DNA from: Oscillibacter sp.
GTDB lineage: Bacteria; Bacillota; Clostridia; Oscillospirales; Oscillospiraceae
Assembly: GCA_009773995.1 (NCBI GenBank)
Contig: VSMY01000072.1
Span: forward strand, 1-13,973
Length of the DNA: 13,973 bases
Reading direction: 5' to 3'
In this document: one piece after another, positions 7,810-13,889 of the stretch
Numbering within the stretch: position 1 is the first letter of the stretch
Layout: every line of letters begins with the position of its first letter
Notes under the pieces: model-generated
The model's database searches: none
What the model saw: only the letters and a program-made list of their open reading frames with translations
Told to the model about the DNA's origin: nothing
Translations under genes and position numbers: made by a program

Positions 7810-7890
7810 GGAAGCCATGGCTTCCGTTCCCTGTGACGCAGTCACAGGGAATGCGACTCTGGTGATTCCCGCGCTGGAAGCGCGGTTCAC
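7810..7890. repeat. Three consecutive hairpins between the regulator and the binding-protein gene
   Basis: GGAAGCCATGGCTTCC is a perfect 16-bp palindrome (7810-7825). TTCCCTGTGAC, three-base loop, GTCACAGGGAA follows at 7827-7851 (11-bp perfect stem). CCGCGCT, three-base loop, AGCGCGG lies at 7869-7885, extended by an outer GTGA/TCAC pairing to 7890. None is followed by a T-run, so they are not ordinary intrinsic terminators. They could limit read-through from the regulator gene, stabilise the downstream mRNA, or be a dispersed intergenic palindromic element. Confidence 0.65.
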
Positions 7891-7903
7891 TTTGCACCGT
7901 TCC

Positions 7904-7918
7904 TATTAAGCGTTTCAC
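7904..7918. promoter_or_regulatory. Possible third LacI-type operator with weak promoter before the binding-protein gene
   Basis: TTAAGCGTTT shares the pattern TTAAnCGTTT with the reverse complement of the 14-bp operators at 6446 and 6740 (9 of 14 bases). It overlaps TATTAA (7904-7909), a possible -10 without a good -35. TTGCAC at 7892-7897 is an alternative -35 for a poorer -10. This suggests the transport genes have their own regulated start, but the match is partial and a CcpA site is an alternative. Confidence 0.35.
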
Positions 7919-7942
7919 ATTTCATAAAGGAGGATTTTTAAG

Positions 7943-9274
7943 ATGAAAAAGTTGTTTGCCCTGCTTCTTGCCCTTGTTATGACGCTGTCGCTTGCCGCTT
8001 GCGGCGGCGGCTCGGGTGAAAGCGCGCCCCCTGCCGGCGCATCCACCTCCGACCCCGCTCCCGCCGAGGAGGGCAAGGTGTTTAACATCTATGCCTGGAA
8101 CGAGGAATACAAGGGTTTCTTTGAAAAGTACTATCAGGTCCCCGAGGGGATTACCGTTAACTGGATCATCACCCCCAGCGCCGACGGCGCCTACCAGGAT
8201 AAACTGGACGCGGCTCTGATGGGCCAGGCCGGGGCTGCGGCCGACGACAAGGTGGATATGTTCCTGGCCGAGGCCGACTACATCCTCAAATACACCAACA
8301 GCGGCGCTACCCAGGATATCACCGCCCTGGGCGTGACCGATTTCTCCAATGCCTATCCCTATACGGTTCAGGCGGCTTCCGACGCCGACGGCGTGGTGAA
8401 GGGCGTGTCCTTCCAGTGCTGCCCCGCCGCTATGATTTACCGCCGGTCCATCGCCAAGGACGTGCTGGGCACCGACGATCCCGCTCAGGTCCAGGCCGCC
8501 GTCTCCGATTGGGACAAGTTCAACGCCGTGGCCGAGCAGGCCGCCGCGAAGGGTTACCTCATGACCGCCTCTGAGGCCGCCACCTACCGGGTGTTCTCCA
8601 ACAACGTCTCCTCTCCCTGGGTAGACGGAAACAACCAACTCCAGATCGACGCGAATATCCAGGCTTGGATGAAACAGGCCAAGGACTTCTCCGACAAGGG
8701 CTACACCCAGGACTGCGACATTTGGTCCGACGAGTGCACCGCCCAGATGTTCGCCTCCGGCAAGGCCATGTGCTACTTCGGCCCCGCGTGGTACTTCAAT
8801 TTCTCCATGGGCAACGCGCAGGACGCGAAAAAGGGCTGCTCCGGCGACTGGGCCATCTGCCAGGGTCCCCAGGCCCACTTCTGGGGCGGCACCTGGCTGC
8901 TGGCCGCCTCCGGTTCCGATAACCCCACTATGCTGGCGGATGTCATGAACACCTTCATCAACGACGAGGAAGTCTGCTCCCTGCTGGTGGAAAAGGAGGC
9001 GCAGTTCTCCAACAACAAGGCTGTCAACGCCAAATTCGCCGAGGATCCCAACTTCGGAAACGCGTTCCTGGGCGGACAGAACGACACCGCCATGTTTGTC
9101 GAAATGGCCGGAAACATTAAATTCGAGAACCAGACCATCTACGATCAGCTCCTCAACGAGGGTCTCCAGGCCAACTGGCGGGAGTACTGCAAGGGCACTG
9201 TTTCCGAGGAAGAGGCCATGAGCAACTTCTACAAATATGTCAATGAGAAGTATCCCAGCATCACTACCCCGTAA
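7943..9274 (+). CDS. ABC transporter sugar-binding lipoprotein (family 1 solute-binding protein)
   Basis: A 443-residue protein with a lipoprotein signal: MKK, a hydrophobic core and the lipobox LAAC with Cys20 as the lipidation site. A flexible Gly/Ser/Pro/Ala linker (21-43) follows. The mature part begins with the family-typical VFNIYAWNEEYKGFFEKYY, and aromatic residues suited to sugar stacking are scattered through it (for example WYF near 281 and the HFWGGTWLL stretch near 312-320). It should hold an oligosaccharide at the outer face of the membrane and hand it to the two permeases downstream. Given the cytoplasmic cellobiose phosphorylase and GH1 enzyme, cellobiose or a short beta-glucan is the likely ligand (inference). 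The start is fixed by AAAGGAGG at 7926-7933, nine bases upstream. It follows the regulator after 145 bases of hairpins and precedes the MalF-like gene after a 109-base gap with another hairpin. Confidence 0.93.
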   Translation: MKKLFALLLALVMTLSLAACGGGSGESAPPAGASTSDPAPAEEGKVFNIYAWNEEYKGFFEKYYQVPEGITVNWIITPSADGAYQDKLDAALMGQAGAAADDKVDMFLAEADYILKYTNSGATQDITALGVTDFSNAYPYTVQAASDADGVVKGVSFQCCPAAMIYRRSIAKDVLGTDDPAQVQAAVSDWDKFNAVAEQAAAKGYLMTASEAATYRVFSNNVSSPWVDGNNQLQIDANIQAWMKQAKDFSDKGYTQDCDIWSDECTAQMFASGKAMCYFGPAWYFNFSMGNAQDAKKGCSGDWAICQGPQAHFWGGTWLLAASGSDNPTMLADVMNTFINDEEVCSLLVEKEAQFSNNKAVNAKFAEDPNFGNAFLGGQNDTAMFVEMAGNIKFENQTIYDQLLNEGLQANWREYCKGTVSEEEAMSNFYKYVNEKYPSITTP

Positions 9275-9308
9275 AACCGGATAAGGACCCCTTAACGGGA
9301 CAAATCGC

Positions 9309-9342
9309 CGGCTGGGGCAGGGGAAAGGCCCTGCCCCGGCCG
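9309..9342 (+). promoter_or_regulatory. Strong intercistronic hairpin between binding protein and first permease
   Basis: A 14-bp stem (left arm CGGCTGGGGCAGGG at 9309-9322, right arm 9329-9342, one G-T pair) closes a six-base loop. No T-run follows, so it is not a full terminator. Hairpins at this place in sugar ABC operons commonly protect the upstream binding-protein message or trim expression of the permeases. Confidence 0.6.
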
Positions 9343-9383
9343 CCCCTATCCCCGTCGATTTTCAACAGAAGGAGGAATCCGCC

Positions 9384-10319
9384 ATGGGAAAGCAGCCGCT
9401 CCGCCGGAAGGGCGTCAGCTATGCCAAGTGGGGTTACATCTTCATTGCGCCGTTCTTTATCGCTTACGCTATTTTTCACCTGGCCCCCCAGGTGCTGACC
9501 GTCTACAACAGCTTTTTTGAGAACTACCGGGAGGGCCTGACCCAGGTGGGGCCGAACTTCGTGGGGCTGAAAAACTACGTTACCCTGTTTACGCCCGATT
9601 CCAGCGGCAGCGTGGACATTTTGAAGTATGCGGGCAACACCGTGGCCCTTTGGGTGGGGGGCGCGGTGCCTCAAATCATTGTCGCCCTGCTGCTGGCGAT
9701 TTTCTTCACCAGCTACCGGCTGCGGATCAAAGGACAGGCGTTCTTCAAGGCGGTCATCTATCTGCCCAATCTTATCATGGCCTCCGCTTTCTCCATGCTG
9801 TTTTACACCCTGTTTTCCAACGTGGGCCCGGTGAATCAGCTTTTGATGCAGCTGGGCTGGTCGGACCATGTGATTGACTTTTTCGCCGTCAAATTTACCG
9901 TCCGGGGCTTAATCTGCCTGATGAATTTCCTGATGTGGTTCGGCAACACCACGATCCTGCTGATGGCGGGCATCATGGGCATTGACCAGAGCCTCTTTGA
10001 GGCGTCTACCATTGACGGAGCCAGCTCCCTCCAGACCTTCTTCCGGGTGACGCTGCCCCTGCTGACGCCCATCCTGGTGTACACCATTATCACGGCCCTG
10101 ATCGGCGGCCTCCAGATGTTCGACGTCCCTCAGGTCCTCACCAACGGCCTGGGCACGCCCAACCGCTCGTCTACGACGCTGATTATGTACCTGAACAACT
10201 ACCTGGGCACCAGCAAAAACTACGGCATGGCCGGGGCCATTTCCGTGGTGGTCTTCATCCTCACCGCCCTGCTCAGCATCCTGGTGTTCAAGTCCCTGAC
10301 CCGGCAGCGGGAACAGTGA
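9384..10319 (+). CDS. Sugar ABC transporter permease, MalF type
   Basis: A 311-residue inner-membrane protein with about six membrane segments (about 15-37, 84-109, 122-146, 173-197, 229-245, 284-303), the usual form of a CUT1 first permease. The EAA loop that contacts the ABC ATPase is clear: EASTIDGASSLQTFFRVTLP, with Glu206, Gly212 and Leu-Pro at 224-225. It forms the translocation path together with the next gene. The start follows AAGGAGGAA by six bases. It lies 109 bases after the binding-protein gene, and the second permease begins 13 bases after its stop. No ATPase gene is adjacent. The substrate is inferred from the locus. Confidence 0.93.
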   Translation: MGKQPLRRKGVSYAKWGYIFIAPFFIAYAIFHLAPQVLTVYNSFFENYREGLTQVGPNFVGLKNYVTLFTPDSSGSVDILKYAGNTVALWVGGAVPQIIVALLLAIFFTSYRLRIKGQAFFKAVIYLPNLIMASAFSMLFYTLFSNVGPVNQLLMQLGWSDHVIDFFAVKFTVRGLICLMNFLMWFGNTTILLMAGIMGIDQSLFEASTIDGASSLQTFFRVTLPLLTPILVYTIITALIGGLQMFDVPQVLTNGLGTPNRSSTTLIMYLNNYLGTSKNYGMAGAISVVVFILTALLSILVFKSLTRQREQ

Positions 10320-10332
10320 GGAGGCGGAAGAG

Positions 10333-11205
10333 ATGAAACAAGGGAATACCTCCGAGAGCCGCCGGGCTCGGGCCATGCTGGCGGCCACCCGGGCCGTGGT
10401 TTACGCGATTTTGATTTTCCTGAGCGTGCTGTGCCTGTTTTCCTTTTATCTGCTGATTGTCAACGCCAGCCGGAGCAACGCGGACCTACAGGGTGGCTTC
10501 CGCTTTCTTCCCCAGGGAAATTTCCTGATAAACCTGAGGAACTCCTGGAACGACGCCTCCATCAACATTCCCCGGGGAATGCTGAACAGCTTCGTCGTGG
10601 CGCTCTGCACCTCCGTGCTGACCACTTATTTCTCCGCCCTGACGGCCTACGGCCTCCACGCCTATGAATTCCGGATGAAACGGGCGGCCTTTACCTTTAT
10701 CATGGCGGTGATGGTCATTCCCAAGCAGGTCTGTGCCGCGGGCTTTGTGCAGCTGTGCTACAAGTTCCATTTGACCAACAGCTATCTGCCCCTGATTCTT
10801 CCCGGCATCGCCGCTCCCATCGTGTTTTTCTACATGAAGCAGTACATGGAAAGCACTCTGCCCATGGAGATTATCGACGCCGCCCGAGTGGACGGCTCCG
10901 GAGAATTCTATACCTTCAACCGCATCATCCTGCCCATGCTGAAGCCGGCCCTGGCGGTACAGATGATTTTCTCCTTCGTGGAGTCCTGGAACAATTACTT
11001 TCTGCCCGCCCTGCTGCTGGACAAAGCGGAACTGAAAACGGTGCCCATCATGATTGCCCAGCTCCGGGCGGCGGACTACTCCAAGTTTGACCTGGGCAAG
11101 GTGTACATGTTTATCCTCTTGGCAATTCTCCCGGTTTTGGTGGTTTATATCTTCCTTTCAAAATCCATCATCAAGGGTGTTACCGCAGGATCCGTCAAGG
11201 GCTGA
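10333..11205 (+). CDS. Sugar ABC transporter permease, MalG type
   Basis: A 290-residue inner-membrane protein with six predicted membrane segments. The EAA loop reads EIIDAARVDGSGEFYTFNRI (179-198) with ILP at 199-201. The C-terminal end SKSIIKGVTAGSVKG is the standard MalG-type tail. It pairs with the upstream MalF-type subunit as the second half of the import channel. The ATG follows a GAGGAGGCGG ribosome binding site that overlaps the end of the previous gene, so translation is probably coupled. It is the last gene of the operon; a strong terminator starts seven bases after its stop. Confidence 0.93.
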   Translation: MKQGNTSESRRARAMLAATRAVVYAILIFLSVLCLFSFYLLIVNASRSNADLQGGFRFLPQGNFLINLRNSWNDASINIPRGMLNSFVVALCTSVLTTYFSALTAYGLHAYEFRMKRAAFTFIMAVMVIPKQVCAAGFVQLCYKFHLTNSYLPLILPGIAAPIVFFYMKQYMESTLPMEIIDAARVDGSGEFYTFNRIILPMLKPALAVQMIFSFVESWNNYFLPALLLDKAELKTVPIMIAQLRAADYSKFDLGKVYMFILLAILPVLVVYIFLSKSIIKGVTAGSVKG

Positions 11206-11211
11206 GCGGTG

Positions 11212-11254
11212 AAAAAAGAGCACGCCGCGGAACAGGTTCCGCGGCGTGCTTTTT
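11212..11254. terminator. Bidirectional intrinsic terminator after the ABC permease operon
   Basis: An A-run (11212-11217), a GC-rich perfect stem (11219-11232 pairing with 11237-11250, four-base loop CAGG) and a T-run (11250-11254). It ends the plus-strand ABC operon and, by its A-run read on the other strand, the minus-strand gene that ends at 11289. Confidence 0.92.
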
Positions 11255-11288
11255 GCGCAAATGTTTCTGTGGTCCGCTTTTGGGATTG

Positions 11289-11480
11289 TTAAAGGGAATC
11301 CTGGGGCTCTTTGCTTAGGGTCTCCTTCCGGCTTTTCAAGAGCACGCATTCTCCGGTCCGGACGCATTCTCCGCAGCCGATGCAGGGCGTGGCTCCGCTC
11401 TTATCGGTGTAGAGAAATCCGCAGATGATTGCCGGAACTGCCAGAACCGCCAGTAAAAACAGCCAACCATACCAAGCCAT
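11289..11480 (-). CDS. Small membrane protein with four-cysteine motif, function unknown
   Basis: A 63-residue protein. Residues 3-24 form one membrane segment. They are followed by a short hydrophilic part with Cys-X2-Cys-X2-Cys-X5-Cys (Cys33, 36, 39, 45), then a charged tail. The motif recalls a half-ferredoxin or zinc-binding knuckle and the FeoB-associated Cys-rich small proteins, but the spacing is not that of a standard 4Fe-4S site (the last gap is five, not three). The start is well supported: GGAGGTG lies about six bases before the ATG. It lies 30 bases downstream of the 152-residue gene and may share its transcript. It ends facing the bidirectional terminator. That it is a real gene is likely; a function cannot be assigned. 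Confidence 0.75.
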   Translation of the reverse strand: MAWYGWLFLLAVLAVPAIICGFLYTDKSGATPCIGCGECVRTGECVLLKSRKETLSKEPQDSL

Positions 11481-11510
11481 GACAGCACCTCCATTTTTAT
11501 TGTTTAAAAC

Positions 11511-11969
11511 TTACCATAAAAAAGGCGGCTCTGTCAGTGGCACCTGCAACAGGCGAAGCCCCAGAAGGGGCAGCAAAACTTCCGCCGGACCGGGGAGAGA
11601 CGAAAGCGGGAATTCCTGTGCGTCAATGATTTGTCCATCCGGCCGGGGAAGCGCCCGCTGGACGCAGAGCACCGGCGACCTCAGGCTGGAAAGGGTAAGG
11701 CTGTCCCGAGGGGAGAGACCGTAGGAAATCACCGTCTCCGCCTGGAGGCGGGGAGGAAGGGCCTGTAGTTCTCCAGGGGCCAGCAGGAGGCGGCAGACAA
11801 TGTTCCCGCCGGTCTCTCGGCCCTCCGTCAGCGCCCGGCAGCCTTCCGGCGTCAGAGCCAGCAGGGGCCAGATATGCTCCGTCAGCTCTCCGTCCCGCCG
11901 GACCGGCCGCACGCCGGGCGGGAGAAAACGCACCCATTCCATTGGGCAGTCGAAAATCGCGGCGTCCAT
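11511..11969 (-). CDS. Hypothetical protein, 152 residues
   Basis: I do not recognise the family. The protein starts MDAAIFDCPMEWVRFLPPGV, preceded by a G-rich SD-like run (GGGGGGATGGG) ending just before the ATG. The same frame stays open much further upstream, but that part lies antisense to the DUF5662 gene and reads as a shadow, so the start at 11969 is preferred. No signal peptide is seen. The C-terminal part (about 122-152) is rich in Leu and Pro (VLLPLLGLRLLQVPL). The middle holds a GELQALPPRLQAETVISYG stretch. It is divergent from the DUF5662 gene and is followed after 30 bases by the small Cys-motif protein, perhaps as one operon. It is supported by the clear gene-like spacing and by its own ribosome binding site. 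Confidence 0.6.
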   Translation of the reverse strand: MDAAIFDCPMEWVRFLPPGVRPVRRDGELTEHIWPLLALTPEGCRALTEGRETGGNIVCRLLLAPGELQALPPRLQAETVISYGLSPRDSLTLSSLRSPVLCVQRALPRPDGQIIDAQEFPLSSLPGPAEVLLPLLGLRLLQVPLTEPPFLW

Positions 11970-12056
11970 CCCATCCCCCCGTTTCTTTTGACGGAAATTA
12001 GTGTTTGCGCCGCCGGAGATTCCATGCAAAATTTCCTCGTCTTTTTCCGCCGAGTG

Positions 12057-12065
12057 TGGTACAAT
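12057..12065 (+). promoter_or_regulatory. Extended -10 promoter of the DUF5662 gene
   Basis: TGGTACAAT is an extended -10 (TG-n-TACAAT) about 55 bases before the GTG start at 12120. No good -35 is seen, which is tolerated by extended -10 promoters. Confidence 0.45.
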
Positions 12066-12119
12066 AGGAAAAACAGGCATTGGGGACGCTGGAAGTACCG
12101 CGCGGAAGGGAGAGGTAGT

Positions 12120-12653
12120 GTGGACTTTTGGGGCCATTTGAAAACCGTAAACCGCCACCGTGCCCTGGTGCGGAAGCACTGCTTCCGGCTGGGGCTCTAC
12201 TGGCAGGGGCTGACCCACGACCTGTCCAAGTACTCCCCGGTGGAGTTCTGGCCGGGGGTGAAGTACTTCCAGGGGGACCACAGCCCCAATGACCAGCAGC
12301 GCCGGGAGGAGGGCTACAGCGCCGCCTGGCTCCACCACAAGGGGCGGAATCGGCACCATTTTGAATATTGGACGGACTACCAGATGGACGGCAGCGGCAT
12401 CGGCGGCGTGGAGATGCCGCCCAAGTACGTGGCGGAGATGTTCTGCGACCGGCTGGCCGCCAGCAAGGTCTATCAGGGGGAGAATTTTGACGCCGGACAT
12501 CCCTACAAGTTCTTTGAGCGGGGAAAGGGGCGGCGGCTTTTGCTTCACCCCAACACGGCGGCGTTGCTGGAAAGGATTTTGATCATCCTCCGGGATGAGG
12601 GAGAGGACGCGGCCTTCGATTTTGTCCGCCGGGAGGTCCTGGGAAAGAAATGA
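12120..12653 (+). CDS. DUF5662 family protein
   Basis: A 177-residue soluble protein of the DUF5662 family, common in clostridia and without an established function. Conserved family blocks are visible: HDLSKYSPVEF (33-43), the KYFQG...SPN stretch (48-57), GYSAAWLHHKGRNRHHFEYW (65-84) and a MPPKYVAEMFCDRLAASK block. The many conserved His and Asp residues (His33-Asp34, His72, His73, His79, His80) suggest a metal site like that of HD-type hydrolases, which is inference. The GTG at 12120 is preferred because GGGAGAGG lies just upstream and the family alignment starts there; the open frame continues upstream without a ribosome binding site. The gene is divergent from the 152-residue gene and convergent with the HTH gene, sharing a hairpin at its stop. 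Confidence 0.85.
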   Translation: MDFWGHLKTVNRHRALVRKHCFRLGLYWQGLTHDLSKYSPVEFWPGVKYFQGDHSPNDQQRREEGYSAAWLHHKGRNRHHFEYWTDYQMDGSGIGGVEMPPKYVAEMFCDRLAASKVYQGENFDAGHPYKFFERGKGRRLLLHPNTAALLERILIILRDEGEDAAFDFVRREVLGKK

Positions 12654-12683
12654 CGCGCGGAGGGTTGGCCTCCACGCGTCATT
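12649..12683. terminator. Probable bidirectional terminator hairpin between convergent genes
   Basis: A 15-bp stem with one mismatch (AATGACGCGCGGAGG at 12649-12663 pairing with 12669-12683, loop GTTGG). It overlaps the stop of the DUF5662 gene and ends one base before the stop of the HTH gene. T-runs are short on both sides, so termination efficiency is uncertain. Confidence 0.6.
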
Positions 12684-12684
12684 C

Positions 12685-13482
12685 TCATTTGATGTTTGCC
12701 CCGAAGAAGGACAGCAGCTTCAAAAGCGGTTTCCAGAGGCCTGGGCAGTGCTCCAGAAGGAACGCCTCCACCTCCGGCTGGGTCAGGCCGCTTCCCCAGA
12801 GGAGAACGTGTTTTCCAGCGGCGTCATACCCCACGGCGGTTTCCCCGACGGCGGCCACGCCCACGGCGATCTTTCCGCCCAGGGCGGCCACGCCTCCGGC
12901 GTACCACAGGCCCAGCGCCACCGGGCCGAAGGCCAGCAGCCCAATGGCCACCGGCCCCAGCGCCGCCAGGCCAAAGGCCAGGGCCCCCAGGGCTAGGACC
13001 CCCACGCTGAAGGCTCCCAGGCTGAAAACGCCCACGCTGAGGAGCCCCAAGGCCACCACGCCCACCGCGATGTTTCCAATGGCGATGATACCCCTGGCGG
13101 TCCGCCGATTGCGCATCATATGGGGATAGAAGGAGAAGCAGATGGAAACCAGCGGCAGTCCGAAAAGCCTGGTCTTGCTCTCCCAGGTCCAGGCCCGGAA
13201 GTACCGGGTGATTTCCTCCACCTGCTCCTCCAGCTTTGCGGTGGAAGGGGAAGCCTCCGGGGCGGGGCGCTCCGGCTCCTCCAGGCGGTCCTTCACCAGA
13301 TAGTCCACGCTGACGGAGAACAGCTCCGACAGGGCGACGAGCTTGGAGAGCTCCGGCGCGGCCGCGCCGCTCTCCCATTTACTGACGGACTGCCGGGTCA
13401 CTCCCAGCCGGTCCGCCAGCTGCTCCTGGGATAAGCCCTCCCGGCGGCGGAGCTCCAGCAGTTTTTCAGAAAATGTCTTCAT
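12685..13482 (-). CDS. XRE-family HTH protein with C-terminal glycine-pentad repeat domain
   Basis: A 265-residue protein. The N-terminal XRE helix-turn-helix covers about 5-61 (LSQEQLADRLGVTRQSVSKWESG at 17-39, then LFSVSVDYLV), so it should bind DNA. A Pro/Glu-rich linker and a short acidic helix (70-95) follow, then a hydrophobic stretch near 106-120. Residues 131-223 are an almost perfect five-residue repeat with glycine at every fifth place (131, 136, and so on to 196, then 203 to 223 after one slip), typically of the form AxGxx with V, L, I or F. The C-terminus ends with an amphipathic part. The repeat may be a membrane-inserted or coil-like solenoid; the fold is not known to me. A promoter TTGCTT-17-TAGCAT lies upstream on the minus strand; the ribosome binding site is weak. 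It may be a membrane-linked or stress-sensing regulator (inference). Confidence 0.85.
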   Translation of the reverse strand: MKTFSEKLLELRRREGLSQEQLADRLGVTRQSVSKWESGAAAPELSKLVALSELFSVSVDYLVKDRLEEPERPAPEASPSTAKLEEQVEEITRYFRAWTWESKTRLFGLPLVSICFSFYPHMMRNRRTARGIIAIGNIAVGVVALGLLSVGVFSLGAFSVGVLALGALAFGLAALGPVAIGLLAFGPVALGLWYAGGVAALGGKIAVGVAAVGETAVGYDAAGKHVLLWGSGLTQPEVEAFLLEHCPGLWKPLLKLLSFFGANIK

Positions 13483-13514
13483 GCAATCTTCTCGCTTTCT
13501 CTTGAGTTGGCCTT

Positions 13515-13543
13515 ATGCTAGCCCGCTTCGCCGAAAAAAGCAA
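13515..13543 (-). promoter_or_regulatory. Promoter of the HTH/pentad-repeat gene
   Basis: On the minus strand TTGCTT (plus-strand 13538-13543), a 17-base spacer and TAGCAT (13515-13520) form a good sigma-A promoter. The predicted start near 13508 gives a leader of about 26 bases before the ATG at 13482. Confidence 0.55.
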
Positions 13544-13800
13544 GAACGCGGCGGGTGGAACTTTGTCAACCGTTGGTTGCGCCTGCTGCGGCACAAGGGT
13601 TTCCAGATTTTTGGAAATCAGGGAGGAGAGCCGAAGGCCCGGACGGGCTTTCACCGATATTATAGGAGCTTTCCCAGGAAAAGCAAGCTTCCGGCGGCCC
13701 GTTCCCGGCACGGACGCTATTTATAGACATTGTGCACAAAGGTTTTCCGGCATTTTCTGAAATATCGGAAAAAAATTTCGCCGGATTCTGGATTCCACCC
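13544..13800. other. Gene-free stretch upstream of the gdhA promoter
   Basis: Open frames here are short, lack ribosome binding sites and run through neighbouring promoters. Small dyads are seen: CAACC-3-GGTTG near 13568-13580, TTTCCA-6-TGGAAA at 13600-13617, and TTGTGCACAA at 13730-13739. None matches a site I can name. Confidence 0.4.
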
Positions 13801-13829
13801 TTGTTTATTTTCGCCGTAAATGTTACACT
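13801..13829 (+). promoter_or_regulatory. Promoter of gdhA
   Basis: TTGTTT (13801-13806), a 17-base spacer and TACACT (13824-13829) preceded by TGT form an extended -10 promoter. The leader of about 54 bases contains a small CCCC-TTC-GGGG hairpin at 13840-13850 and AGAGGAGG (13874-13881) eight bases before the start codon. Confidence 0.55.
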
Positions 13830-13889
13830 AAAGACAACACCCCTTCGGGGGATTTGCGGATACCTTATGTTTTAGAGGAGGATGTTTAC

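Noticed and set aside
7922..8878. Minus-strand frame (318 codons) over the binding-protein gene
   Set aside because: It is the antisense shadow of a clear lipoprotein gene, of low complexity in Gly, Val and His.
12172..12188. Palindrome CGGAAGC-ACT-GCTTCCG, similar to the arms at 1877 and 7810
   Set aside because: It encodes a conserved RKHCFR stretch of the DUF5662 family, so protein constraint explains it well enough; not counted as a third repeat copy.
11970..12548. N-terminal extension of the 152-residue minus-strand protein
   Set aside because: The added part is antisense to the DUF5662 gene and lacks its own start signals; a start at 11969 leaves normal divergent spacing.
12810..13095. 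The 15-bp periodic DNA as a CRISPR array or tandem non-coding repeat
   Set aside because: The units are not identical at DNA level and there are no spacers; the period comes from the encoded glycine pentads.
13343..13760. Plus-strand frames across the HTH gene start and the gap before gdhA
   Set aside because: They run through the HTH gene and its promoter, lack ribosome binding sites and show no recognisable protein.
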